From Fibrobacter sp. UWB4 (GTDB taxonomy: Bacteria > Fibrobacterota > Fibrobacteria > Fibrobacterales > Fibrobacteraceae), in the NCBI RefSeq assembly GCF_002210345.1, contig NZ_MWQI01000002.1, forward strand, positions 248,001 through 312,000: DNA of 64,000 nucleotides. The letters run 5' to 3'. Below the pieces are notes generated by a model. The model was not told the origin of the DNA, made no database searches, and was given only the letters and a program-made list of their open reading frames with translations. How positions within the stretch are numbered: position 1 is the stretch's first letter; the number at the start of each line of letters is the position of its first letter. Position numbers and translations under genes: made by a program. Below are positions 32,068 to 40,207 of this stretch, one piece after another.

Positions 32068-33924
32068 ATGCCGAAACTTCGTTCGCTCAAGACTATGGAA
32101 GGCCGCGAAATGGCCGGTGCACGTGCCCTTTGGCACGCAACAGGAACCAAGGTAGAAGACTTTGGTAAGCCCGTCATTTGCGTGGTGAACAGCTACACCC
32201 AGTTTGTACCGGGTCACGTTCATCTCAAGGATGTCGGCCAGGTTGTCGCACGCGCGATCGAAGCTGCCGGCGGTGTCGCTAAGGAAATGAACACCATCGC
32301 AGTCGATGACGGTATCGCCATGGGCCACGACGGTATGCTCTATAGCCTTCCCTCCCGCGACCTCATTGCAGACGCTACCGAATACATGGCTAACGCCCAC
32401 CGCGCCGATGCCCTCGTTTGCATTTCCAACTGCGACAAGGTGACTCCGGGTATGCTCATGGCCGCTATGCGCCTCAACATTCCGGCAATCTTCGTTTCTG
32501 GCGGTCCGATGGAAGCTGGTCACGTCACGACGAAGGACGGCAAGGATCGCGCCCTCGACTTGATCGACGCCATGATCGATTCTGCAGACAACACCATCAG
32601 CGATGAAGAAGTGGCAGACATCGAAGCAAACGCTTGCCCGACTTGCGGTTCCTGCTCCGGCATGTTCACCGCAAACTCTATGAACTCCCTTACCGAAGCC
32701 CTCGGCCTTAGCCTCCCGGGCAACGGCACCATCGTCGCTACCCACGCCGAACGCAAGAAGCTCTTCGAAGCTGCCGGTAAGCGCATCGTGGAACTCTGCC
32801 ACCAGTATTACGATTTGAACGACGAAAGCATCCTCCCGAGGAGCATCGCCACGAAGGACGCCTTCGAAAACGCCATGCGCCTCGATATCGCCATGGGTGG
32901 TTCTTCTAACACCGTTCTCCACTTGCTCGCCGTCGCTCAGGAAGCTGGCGTGGACTTCACCATGAAGGACATCGACCGCCTCTCCCGCAACACGCCGTGC
33001 ATCTGCAAGGTCGCCCCGACCGTCCACAACATCCATGTCGAAAACGTGAACCGCGCAGGCGGCATCATGGGCATCATCGGTGAACTCGACCGCATGGGCC
33101 TCATCCACAAGAGCGCAAAGACTGTTCACGCCGCCACGATGGGCGACGCTCTCGAAATGAACGACCTCAAGCGTAATCCGACTGCCGAAGCCAAGCAGCG
33201 CTACCTCGCAGGTCCGGGCCGCAAGTACAACATCGAAGCATTCTCTCAGAACTTCATGTATCCGGATCACGACCTCGACCGCGCAAACGGCGCTATCCGC
33301 GATGGTGAACACGCTTACACCAAGGACGGCGGCCTCGCTGTTCTTTACGGTAACCTCGCTATCGACGGCTGCATCGTGAAGACCGCAGGCGTTGACGAAT
33401 CCATCTGGAAGTTCACTGGCCCGGCAATCGTATTCGAAAGCCAGGAAGAAGCCGTGAACGGCATTCTCGGCAACAAGGTGAAGGCTGGCGACGTCGTCGT
33501 CATCCGCTACGAAGGCCCGAAGGGTGGTCCTGGCATGCAGGAAATGCTCTACCCGACCTCTTACCTCAAGAGCCGTCACCTCGGCAAGTCTTGCGCCCTC
33601 CTCACCGACGGTCGCTTCTCCGGCGGTACGAGCGGTCTCTCCATTGGCCACGCTTCTCCGGAAGCCGCCAACAAGGGTAACATCGGTCTCGTGCACACGG
33701 GCGACGTCATCGAAATCGATATCCCGAACCGCACCATCAACGTGGAACTCACCGACGAAGAACTCGCCGCCCGCCGTCAGGAAATGGAATCCCGTGGTAA
33801 TAAAGCATGGCGTCCTGAACACAGAGACAGACAGGTTTCCAAAGCACTTCAAGCATATGCAGCAATGGCATCAAGTGCAGATAAAGGTGCTGTCAGAGAC
33901 CTGTCTCTGATTGGAGTTAAATAA
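32068..33924 (+). CDS. ilvD: Dihydroxy-acid dehydratase
   Basis: A 618-residue IlvD that dehydrates 2,3-dihydroxy-isovalerate and related acids, the third step of valine, leucine and isoleucine synthesis. It uses an iron-sulphur cluster and Mg. Cluster Cys residues are in SNCDKVTPG and [12 protein letters not shown], and the C-terminal [12 protein letters not shown] is the family signature. Length matches the E. coli-type enzyme. AAAGGA precedes the ATG. From about base 33796 to the stop (some 42 codons) codon choice changes sharply: AGA, GCA, AAA, AAT, CTG and TCA replace the CGC, GCC, AAG, AAC, CTC and TCC used elsewhere. The protein remains homologous there, so the end may be a recombined segment. 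Confidence 0.96.
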   Translation: MPKLRSLKTMEGREMAGARALWHATGTKVEDFGKPVICVVNSYTQFVPGHVHLKDVGQVVARAIEAAGGVAKEMNTIAVDDGIAMGHDGMLYSLPSRDLIADATEYMANAHRADALVCISNCDKVTPGMLMAAMRLNIPAIFVSGGPMEAGHVTTKDGKDRALDLIDAMIDSADNTISDEEVADIEANACPTCGSCSGMFTANSMNSLTEALGLSLPGNGTIVATHAERKKLFEAAGKRIVELCHQYYDLNDESILPRSIATKDAFENAMRLDIAMGGSSNTVLHLLAVAQEAGVDFTMKDIDRLSRNTPCICKVAPTVHNIHVENVNRAGGIMGIIGELDRMGLIHKSAKTVHAATMGDALEMNDLKRNPTAEAKQRYLAGPGRKYNIEAFSQNFMYPDHDLDRANGAIRDGEHAYTKDGGLAVLYGNLAIDGCIVKTAGVDESIWKFTGPAIVFESQEEAVNGILGNKVKAGDVVVIRYEGPKGGPGMQEMLYPTSYLKSRHLGKSCALLTDGRFSGGTSGLSIGHASPEAANKGNIGLVHTGDVIEIDIPNRTINVELTDEELAARRQEMESRGNKAWRPEHRDRQVSKALQAYAAMASSADKGAVRDLSLIGVK

Positions 33925-33943
33925 GGGCATCTCCTTTTCATAC

Positions 33944-33974
33944 AAAAAACGGCACCGCGCAGGTGCCGTTTTTT
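33944..33974. terminator. Bidirectional terminator of ilvD and the STAS gene
   Basis: AAAAAACGGCACC-GCGCA-GGTGCCGTTTTTT, a 13-bp perfect stem. Confidence 0.92.
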
Positions 33975-33998
33975 CATCCATACAAATTCTAAACCAAA

Positions 33999-34295
33999 CT
34001 ACACGACAGTCAGAATATCTGAGAATCCCGTCACCTCAAAAATTTCCTTGATTTCATCGCAGACATTCTTGATAGTCATCTTGCCCTGCTTGTTCATAAT
34101 CTTCTGGGCCGAAAGCAACACACGCAATCCCGCCGAAGAAATATAAGTCAACTTGGCAAAATCAAATTCCAAATCAACAACCCCATCCAGCTTCCCCTGA
34201 ATTTCAGATTCAAGCAAAGGAGCAGTCATAGTGTCCAGACGCCCTTCTAGAGCGAAAGACATATTGGAGCCATCCACTTTTTTTTCGATTTTCAT
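33999..34295 (-). CDS. STAS-domain anti-anti-sigma factor
   Basis: A 98-residue single STAS domain (SpoIIAA/RsbV type). The phosphorylatable Ser is in YISSAGLRVL (about residues 53-60), and the GRLDTMTAPLLE and DLEFDFAKL strands are typical. In its unphosphorylated state it should bind the partner anti-sigma kinase and free a sigma factor or other client. It is encoded 35 bp downstream of the HATPase gene on the same strand, with AGAGAGG before the ATG, so the two are an operon. No sigma factor or PP2C phosphatase lies nearby, so the client is unknown. Confidence 0.9.
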   Translation of the reverse strand: MKIEKKVDGSNMSFALEGRLDTMTAPLLESEIQGKLDGVVDLEFDFAKLTYISSAGLRVLLSAQKIMNKQGKMTIKNVCDEIKEIFEVTGFSDILTVV

Positions 34296-34330
34296 TATAG
34301 CCTCTCTTTGTATTTTAAATCAACAATAAA

Positions 34331-34744
34331 TTAACCCAATTTTTTGACAACGGTTAAAATATTCTTCTGACCATCACGTTTATACTCAACACCATCCATA
34401 ATTTTTTTCACGAGGAATATTCCAAGTCCTCCAATTTCACGGTCCTCTGCAGAAAGTGAAACATCTGGGTCCGTTTTCTTTAGCGGATCGTATTCCACTC
34501 CCTCGTCAATGAAAGTGAGCTTTGCAGTCAGCACATCCGCATTCACATTCAGAATCAACTTCATGTTCGAAGAGCCTGAATAACGAACAACATTGCTGAA
34601 CAGTTCATCGATGGCAACGCCAATCTGCATGATAGCCTTTGGCGAAGGATGAAGCGGTTCCAGTGAACTTTCAACAAAATCTGTCAAAGTTCTAACATTT
34701 TCAAATTTTGAATCTACGACGATTTCTTTAACCCAATTCTGCAT
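34331..34744 (-). CDS. RsbW/SpoIIAB-like anti-sigma serine kinase
   Basis: A GHKL-type ATPase of about 137 residues. The N-box is IGVAIDELFSNVVRYS and the G1/G2 boxes are FIDEGVEYDPL and GGLGIFLVKKIMD. It should phosphorylate the adjacent STAS protein and, when free, hold a sigma factor. The upstream in-frame start is a TTG (34756); ATG 34744 is preferred, although neither has a clear Shine-Dalgarno. The pair resembles partner-switching modules that control stress, biofilm or secretion genes. Confidence 0.88.
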   Translation of the reverse strand: MQNWVKEIVVDSKFENVRTLTDFVESSLEPLHPSPKAIMQIGVAIDELFSNVVRYSGSSNMKLILNVNADVLTAKLTFIDEGVEYDPLKKTDPDVSLSAEDREIGGLGIFLVKKIMDGVEYKRDGQKNILTVVKKLG

Positions 34745-34869
34745 ATTACCAGCCAAATATTTCGTAAATCATACAATAATTATACATTTATCTCGCAAAA
34801 ATAATCAACAATTCTAAGAAAGTCCCCAAAAAAAGAGCAAAAAAACAAACAATTCTATATTTGAATCGT

Positions 34870-35355
34870 ATGATCAACACAACCCTCTGCTATATCGAGC
34901 AAAACGGCAAATATTTGCTCCTCCATCGCATCAAGAAAAAAAAAGACATCAACAAAGATAAGTGGATTGGTATCGGAGGCAAGTTCGAAGAATGGGAATC
35001 CCCCGAAGACTGCATCCACCGCGAAGCGCTTGAAGAAACAGGACTCACGCTCATCCGTCCCAAATACCGGGGCATAGTCACCTTCATCAGCGACGGCATG
35101 GACCAAACCGAATTCATGCACCTTTTCACAGCTACCGAATTTACAGGTTCGCTCAAGGATTGCGACGAGGGTGTACTGGAATGGGTGGATAAGCAGAAAA
35201 TTCGCGAACTGCCCCACTGGGATGGCGACCTCATATTCCTGGCTTTACTCGAACGCGGCGAACCATTTTTTTCGCTAAAGCTCACCTACAAAGGGAGTGA
35301 ACTTACCGAGGCGTTATTGAACGAGGAACCGGTTACGCTGCAAGATTTCCTATAA
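34870..35355 (+). CDS. Nudix hydrolase (MutT-like)
   Basis: A 161-residue Nudix protein. The Nudix box is complete: GKFEEWESPEDCIHREALEE followed by TGL (Gx5Ex7REUxEExGU). LCYIEQNGKYLLLHR before it and a WIGIGG turn resemble 8-oxo-dGTP diphosphatase/MutT relatives that remove damaged nucleotides; substrate assignment is inference. ATG 34870 is used rather than the TTG at 34861. It is divergent from the anti-sigma operon across a 125-bp AT-rich gap and has its own terminator. Confidence 0.9.
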   Translation: MINTTLCYIEQNGKYLLLHRIKKKKDINKDKWIGIGGKFEEWESPEDCIHREALEETGLTLIRPKYRGIVTFISDGMDQTEFMHLFTATEFTGSLKDCDEGVLEWVDKQKIRELPHWDGDLIFLALLERGEPFFSLKLTYKGSELTEALLNEEPVTLQDFL

Positions 35356-35452
35356 AAATGTAATATTCCACATTTTTTTGAGGAAAAATGATATAACGAG
35401 TTAACAAACTGCTAAAAATTAAGCATATTTGTAATACTCCAAACCAACCCCA

Positions 35453-35500
35453 GACTCGGCAAGATGCGTATTCTTACGATATTGCCGAGTCGCTTTTTTT
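35453..35500 (+). terminator. Terminator of the Nudix gene
   Basis: GACTCGGCAA...TTGCCGAGTC, a 10-bp stem with a 20-base loop, followed by GCTTTTTTT. Confidence 0.82.
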
Positions 35501-35507
35501 ATAAGTG

Positions 35508-35535
35508 GTCAATAGTCATTAGTCAATAGTCATTG
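35508..35535. repeat. Heptad repeat array, GTCATTA type (four units)
   Basis: GTCAATA, GTCATTA, GTCAATA, GTCATTG; the counterpart of 7797-7824. Confidence 0.85.
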
Positions 35536-35585
35536 GCCAAGTGCACACCGCCCGCCATGCAGGAGTTCTCTAGTTTAACCAAAAA

Positions 35586-36101
35586 TTACCACTTGGCAAG
35601 GGCGTTCGAAACGATCAGGTCCTGGAGCTTTTCAACGGCACGCGTCTGACCATGGCGGTCTTCGGTCTCGTTCGCCTGGACATCATAAACTCCGTCTGCA
35701 GAAAGGGACTTGCTCTCGTAGATGATTCTTTCTTTTACGTTATCATAAAACTTAACTTCAACGCGGATCGTAACGCGATATGTCTCGACATCGCTATTGC
35801 TGTTGTAGTTTTCAGGCTTGTTCGAATAGCTTAACAAAGTAATTTCAAAATCGGCATTGGCATCGCCATTCACGAGGCGCACACCACCCGCATTGCGTTT
35901 GAACATATCAACAACGGCCGTATGGATATTATTGGCGAGCACCGGGTCTAGAGTCTTGTCATCAACTTCATGAATGTTAACTGTTTTAATATGGCTCGGA
36001 AGCGTCGAAGCGGTAAAGCTGTAACAGCCATTCAAAAGAGTAGCAAGCAAAGCTACAGCAACAAAACAAAGCAAACAGGAGAGATTCTTTCGAAAACGCA
36101 T
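35586..36101 (-). CDS. lptE: LptE-like LPS-assembly lipoprotein
   Basis: A 171-residue lipoprotein with signal peptide and lipobox LLNGC (Cys26). CYSFTASTLPSHIKTVNI right after it is the start typical of Bacteroidota/Fibrobacterota LptE. The rest has the alternating strand pattern of the family (ADFEITLLSYSNKPE, YRVTIRVEVKFYD). LptE plugs the LptD barrel and helps insert lipopolysaccharide at the outer membrane. lptD is not in the window. The gene is divergent from serS across 63 bp, so their promoters must overlap. Confidence 0.82.
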   Translation of the reverse strand: MRFRKNLSCLLCFVAVALLATLLNGCYSFTASTLPSHIKTVNIHEVDDKTLDPVLANNIHTAVVDMFKRNAGGVRLVNGDANADFEITLLSYSNKPENYNSNSDVETYRVTIRVEVKFYDNVKERIIYESKSLSADGVYDVQANETEDRHGQTRAVEKLQDLIVSNALAKW

Positions 36102-36164
36102 GTCGATAATTTAGAAAAAAGCTATCTTTCCACCCGTAAAAAAATTTTCAACCGAGGCAATCAA

Positions 36165-37451
36165 ATGCTTGATATTAAAAAGATCCGTGAAAATCCGGAA
36201 TATTATATTGCTGAAACAGAAAAGAAATATACGACCGTAAGCCTTCGTGACGTGCTCGCCGTCGATAACGAACGCCGCCCACTCCTCACCGAAGTCGAAC
36301 GCCTCAAGAGCGAACGCAACGCCCAGTCCAAGCGCATTGGCGAACTCAAGAAGAAGGGCGAAAACGCAGACGAAGCCCAGGCCGCCACGCGCGAACTCGG
36401 CAACAAGATCGACGAACTTGACAAGAAGCTCAAGGAACTTGACTACAAGCAGACCGAAATGCTCATGCACGTTCCGAACATCGCTCCGCGTTCTCCGGAA
36501 GGCAAGGACAGTTCGGACAACGTTGTTGAAAAAGACGGTCCGATCCCGTTTGACTACTACACCAAGAACGATGACTTCGCCCGCGTCGACCACAAGACTC
36601 TCGGCGAACGCCTTGGCATTTTTGACTTTGAACGTGGCGCAAAGATTTCTGGCAGCGGCTTTCCGGTTTACCGCGGTCTCGGCTCTCGCCTCGAACGCGC
36701 CCTCATCCAGTTCTTCCTCGACGAACACCAGAAGGCAGGCTTCGAAGAATTCACTCCGCCGTACCTCGTTACCCGCAACACCATGCGCGGCACGGGTCAG
36801 CTCCCGAAGTTCGAAGAAGACATGTACCGTTGCGACAAGGATGACGACCTGTTCCTCATCCCGACGGCAGAAGTCCCGCTCACGAACCTCTACTCTGGCG
36901 AAGTGATTCCGGAATCTGAACTCCCGAAGCGCATCTGCGCCTACTCCGCTTGCTTCCGCCGCGAAGCTGGCAGCTACGGCAAGGACACCCGCGGTCTGCT
37001 GCGCTTGCACCAGTTCAACAAAGTTGAAATGGTCTACTTCGCCCATCCGGAACACAGCTACGAAGACCACGAAGAACTCACCCGCTTCGGTGAAAAGCTC
37101 CTCGAAAAGCTCGGCCTCCCCTACCACCGCCTTGCCCTCTGCAAGGGCGACCTCGGTTTCGGTGCTGCCAAGTGCTACGACCTCGAAGTTTACGCTCCGG
37201 TCGAAAAGAAGTGGCTCGAAGTCAGCTCCTGCTCGAACTTCGAAGACTACCAGGCTCGCCGCGCCAACATCAAGACGAAGGTCAACGGCAAGAACGTCTA
37301 CCTCCACACGCTTAACGGCTCTGGCCTCGCCACTCCGCGCGTGATGGTCGGCATCTGCGACAACTACCAGCAGAAAGACGGCTCGCTCAAGATTCCTGAA
37401 GTGCTGCGTCCGTACATGGGTGGGCTAGAGTTTATCAAACCGAAAGCCTAA
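36165..37451 (+). CDS. serS: Seryl-tRNA synthetase
   Basis: A 428-residue class II synthetase charging tRNA-Ser and tRNA-Sec. An N-terminal coiled-coil arm that grips the tRNA spans about 30-110 (charged helix with ERLKSERNAQSKRIGELKKK). The catalytic core has motif 1 near GTGQLPKFEED, the Ser/ATP pocket TAEVPLTN, motif 2 FRREAGSYGKDTRGLLR and motif 3 GSGLATPRVMVGICDNYQ. ATG 36165 has GAGG upstream and gives the usual MLDIKKIRENPE start; the open frame back to 35970 overlaps lptE and is not real. A second, imperfect copy of its last 11 codons and stop lies 105 bp downstream. Confidence 0.96.
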   Translation: MLDIKKIRENPEYYIAETEKKYTTVSLRDVLAVDNERRPLLTEVERLKSERNAQSKRIGELKKKGENADEAQAATRELGNKIDELDKKLKELDYKQTEMLMHVPNIAPRSPEGKDSSDNVVEKDGPIPFDYYTKNDDFARVDHKTLGERLGIFDFERGAKISGSGFPVYRGLGSRLERALIQFFLDEHQKAGFEEFTPPYLVTRNTMRGTGQLPKFEEDMYRCDKDDDLFLIPTAEVPLTNLYSGEVIPESELPKRICAYSACFRREAGSYGKDTRGLLRLHQFNKVEMVYFAHPEHSYEDHEELTRFGEKLLEKLGLPYHRLALCKGDLGFGAAKCYDLEVYAPVEKKWLEVSSCSNFEDYQARRANIKTKVNGKNVYLHTLNGSGLATPRVMVGICDNYQQKDGSLKIPEVLRPYMGGLEFIKPKA

Positions 37452-37774
37452 CCATGTAGTGAGGATTTTTCGCAAGAAAAATCCGAGTGCGAGGTTTCGC
37501 AAGAAACCTTGCCCGCTCATCGGGGTGGGCTTGAGTTTATCACCCCGAAGAAGTAATAATTGTCATGCCCGGCTCGACCGGGCACCACCCTCTTGTTATG
37601 GCAAGACGGGATCTATCGAATTTCAAAAAGCAAGTCCCCGCGGACTTGCTTTTTTCGTCGTCATCGTCATTCCGAGCAACGCGAGGACAACTCAGAAGGC
37701 GAGCGTTGCAAAAAAGAGTTAACTCTTTTTTATAACCGAGCCAACGAGTTGGGGCTAGCCCCATCCAGTCACAT
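37452..37774. other. Repeat-filled region after serS, with a duplicated serS tail
   Basis: No gene is visible in these 323 bp. Contents: two hairpins with the same GCAA loop and different stems (GGATTTTTC-GCAA-GAAAAATCC, 37463-37484; AGGTTTC-GCAA-GAAACCT, 37492-37509); a 34-bp imperfect copy of the serS 3' end (37523-37556, reading GGLEFITPKK then stop); a GTCATGCCCGG...CCGGGCA palindrome (37563-37590); a terminator; and a GTCATTCCGAGCAACGCGAGGA repeat (37668-37690). Confidence 0.75.
37626..37656. terminator. Bidirectional terminator
   Basis: AAAAAGCAAGTCC-CCGC-GGACTTGCTTTTTT, between convergent serS and the small membrane protein gene. Confidence 0.88.
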
Positions 37775-38104
37775 TTATTTCAGCTTTTCCAGCTTTTCAT
37801 AAACGTCGTACAGTCTCTGCACCCCGTTTTCTAGCCCGTAGTAATGCTTCACGTACGGCACGAGCAATGCAAAGAACAGCACATCCAGCATCATGACCGG
37901 GATTTCAGGCACGACAACCACAAAAAGTATCCCGCCCACAGTCAAAAGCGCAAACAGAATCATCACAAGTTCGTGCACCAGCCGCTCATGCTGAAAAAAG
38001 CCGATATGCGTCCGCACCGACAAGAGCTGTTCTGCCGTCAAAGGCACCCCCGCCGCAACCATTTTCAAAAGTTCATTTTCGTAATTGCTCAACTTTTTCA
38101 GCAT
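37775..38104 (-). CDS. Small two-helix membrane protein, unknown function
   Basis: A 109-residue protein. A short N-terminal cytoplasmic helix (KLSNYENELLKMVAAG) is followed by two long hydrophobic segments at about 45-65 (LVMILFALLTVGGILFVVVV) and 68-85 (VMMLDVLFFALLVPYV), then a charged helix. I do not recognise a family. ATG 38104 is preferred; the frame continues upstream for 39 codons, but that part overlaps a GC-rich inverted repeat and lacks a ribosome site. A TATAAT-like sequence lies around 38107-38115. It is transcribed divergently from the acyl-CoA synthetase. Confidence 0.65.
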   Translation of the reverse strand: MLKKLSNYENELLKMVAAGVPLTAEQLLSVRTHIGFFQHERLVHELVMILFALLTVGGILFVVVVPEIPVMMLDVLFFALLVPYVKHYYGLENGVQRLYDVYEKLEKLK

Positions 38105-38195
38105 ATTTATAATATACAGAAATCTTGAATCATATGCAATCATCCGATGCAACAAAAAAAAGAAAGAAGCGTCGGCCAAGGATGGGGAGGGTGCA

Positions 38196-38242
38196 GGGAG
38201 GGGCCCGTGCGGCCTTCGCAACTCCGAGCTGGGGCCCCTCCC
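38196..38242. repeat. GC-rich inverted repeat
   Basis: GGGAGGGGCCC (38196-38206) and GGGGCCCCTCCC (38231-38242) enclose a 24-bp centre in an otherwise AT-rich promoter region between divergent genes. It can form an 11-bp stem. No T run follows closely, so it is not an obvious terminator. Confidence 0.6.
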
Positions 38243-38343
38243 GCATAACGTACTTTTTCACATTCAAAATACAGATTTTTTTAACGCCCTTTTTTTTAAA
38301 AAAATTTTTGAGCTATTGCAAAATAGAATGTTATTTTAAAAGC

Positions 38344-40116
38344 ATGGAGTCTTTGGAATTCACATCCCTGCCGTCCATGTTCTTTGCAAACTGCGACAGG
38401 GCCGCTTTTAAAGGATGGTATCACCGTAAAAACGGTGAGTGGATTCACTATTCCAAAGGAACTCTCAAGCAAAACGTCAAGGCTCTCGCACTTGCCTTAA
38501 ATTCACTCGGTTTAAAAGAAAAAGAAAGCGTCGGCATCATCGCCCCAAGTTCTCCAAACTGGATTATCGCAGACATAGCCATACAAATAAATCACGCTCA
38601 CGTCGTTCCGCTTTTTCCAAACATTTCTTCTGAGAACTTTGAATACCAAAGTCACGATGCCAATATCAAGATCCTAATTATCAATTCCTTTGAAGAACTT
38701 GAAGAGCCTCTTTACGATTTGCTCCCGTCTTTTTCAAAAATCATCTGCATCGACAACGATTCGTTCCTCCCAGCCAATGGAATTTATTGGGAAGACCTGC
38801 TAAAAAAAGGATCCAAACTTCTTGCAGACAAGAACCAATCGGAATGGATCAAAAAGAATATTAAATCCATTCAGCCAGACGATATTTTTAGCATCATTTA
38901 TACAAGCGGTTCTACAGGTCGGCCCAAAGGTGTGGAACTTACACACAGGAACATGTTAGTACAAATTCAAAACATCGCCCCGATGTTCAAGTTTGATACA
39001 AAAAAAGATTCATGCCTCACAATCCTCCCGGTCGCTCACGTTCTCGAGCGCATGGCCGTCTATTTTTACACGCTCAGCGGCGTCACCGTTTACTTTGGCG
39101 ACAATCCCAAGAACCTTTCGCACATCTTGCGTGAAGTTCGACCGACCATCATGATCGTGGTCCCGCGCATTCTCGAGCGCCTTTACGAGAGCATGACAAC
39201 AGCAACAGATCGCGCCAAGGGAATCAAAAGATTCCTAATAAAACACGCTATCAAGATTGCAAAAATCAAAGAACCCAATAAGCGCTTCGATCCTCTTTAT
39301 TGGCTATTCAATAAGCTCGTCTATAAGAAAATGCGTGAAGCCGTCGGAGGCAACTTCCGCATGATTATTTCGGGTAGCAGTTCTCTCAACAAATCTATTT
39401 TACGATTCCTTTTGAACATCGGGCTACCCGTTTTTGAAGGCTATGGCATGACGGAATGTTCGCCCGTCGTTTCTGCAAACTGCCCAAAAGCGATAAAGCC
39501 CGGTTCAATAGGCAAGCCTCTGCCCCATCTCGAAGTCCGAATCGGGAAATGCAACGAAATCCAAGTCCGTGGTGAAAGCGTTTTTAAAGGATACCACAAT
39601 CGCCCCGACTTGAACGCCAACATATTCACAGAAGACGGTTTTTACCATTCTGGAGACCAAGGCTATTTCGACGATGACGGATTCCTTTATTTTACAGGTC
39701 GCATCAAAGAACTCCTCAAGACAAGTACCGGCAAATACGTTAGCCCCAACCCCATCGAACTCGAAATCATCCGCCACCCGCTTGTAGAACAGGCGCTCGT
39801 CATCGCAAATGACCGTAAGTTCGCCTCGGCCATTATCTGGCTGAACCCTGTAGGCGCCCGCCGCATGCTCAAGCCGCAAAACGAAGATTACGATGTAGAA
39901 AATGCGCTAAAGTCACCACTTGTCCGCGATGCCATCAATCGCCACATCGAACATGTCAACGAAAAGTTGAATCATTGGGAACAAATTCGCAAGTGGACTC
40001 TGGTCGGTGACGAACTCACAATTGAATCGGGTCTCTTGACCCCCACATTAAAAATTCGGCGCACCGTTGCTGAAAAACGATACGCCGAACAAATTGAAAA
40101 GATGTATCAACAGTAA
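38344..40116 (+). CDS. Long-chain acyl-CoA synthetase (AMP-forming)
   Basis: A 590-residue ANL-superfamily ligase that activates fatty acids with ATP and CoA. Motifs: P-loop-like YTSGSTGRPKGVELTH, A5 YGMTECSPVVSAN, A7 SGDQGYFDDDGFLYFTGR and the C-terminal KELLKTSTGKYVSP region; the pattern is that of eukaryote-like long-chain ligases (FAA/FadD15 type). Role: recycling or incorporating exogenous or volatile fatty acids into lipid, by inference. ATG 38344 starts the family-like MESLEFTSLPSMFF; the frame open back to 38125 crosses a GC inverted repeat. Its stop codon TAA lies inside the first heptad of the element at 40112. Confidence 0.9.
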   Translation: MESLEFTSLPSMFFANCDRAAFKGWYHRKNGEWIHYSKGTLKQNVKALALALNSLGLKEKESVGIIAPSSPNWIIADIAIQINHAHVVPLFPNISSENFEYQSHDANIKILIINSFEELEEPLYDLLPSFSKIICIDNDSFLPANGIYWEDLLKKGSKLLADKNQSEWIKKNIKSIQPDDIFSIIYTSGSTGRPKGVELTHRNMLVQIQNIAPMFKFDTKKDSCLTILPVAHVLERMAVYFYTLSGVTVYFGDNPKNLSHILREVRPTIMIVVPRILERLYESMTTATDRAKGIKRFLIKHAIKIAKIKEPNKRFDPLYWLFNKLVYKKMREAVGGNFRMIISGSSSLNKSILRFLLNIGLPVFEGYGMTECSPVVSANCPKAIKPGSIGKPLPHLEVRIGKCNEIQVRGESVFKGYHNRPDLNANIFTEDGFYHSGDQGYFDDDGFLYFTGRIKELLKTSTGKYVSPNPIELEIIRHPLVEQALVIANDRKFASAIIWLNPVGARRMLKPQNEDYDVENALKSPLVRDAINRHIEHVNEKLNHWEQIRKWTLVGDELTIESGLLTPTLKIRRTVAEKRYAEQIEKMYQQ

Positions 40117-40207
40117 GAAGTTAGCAGTAGGAAGTCGGAAGTTAAATAATCGCAGCGAAGCTGCCTAACTTAACAACTTCCTACCGTCTACTGTCTACTG
40201 CCTACTA
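40112..40207. repeat. Complete heptad element between convergent genes
   Basis: Left arm AGTAAGA (holds the acyl-CoA synthetase stop), AGTTAGC, AGTAGGA, AGTCGGA, AGTTAAA; centre TAATCGCAGCGAAGCTGCC; right arm in CTTCCTA, CCGTCTA, CTGTCTA, CTGCCTA phase, ending in the serA stop codon (TAG on the minus strand). Both convergent genes thus end inside the element. The centre matches ATAATCGCGGC...GCCGCC of the other two complete copies in reverse orientation. Confidence 0.88.

Noticed and set aside
35970-36164. N-terminal extension of serS
   Set aside because: It overlaps lptE on the other strand and precedes a canonical SerS start with its own GAGG.
38125-38343. N-terminal extension of the acyl-CoA synthetase
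   Set aside because: It crosses a GC-rich inverted repeat and AT-rich promoter-like DNA; the family start is at 38344.
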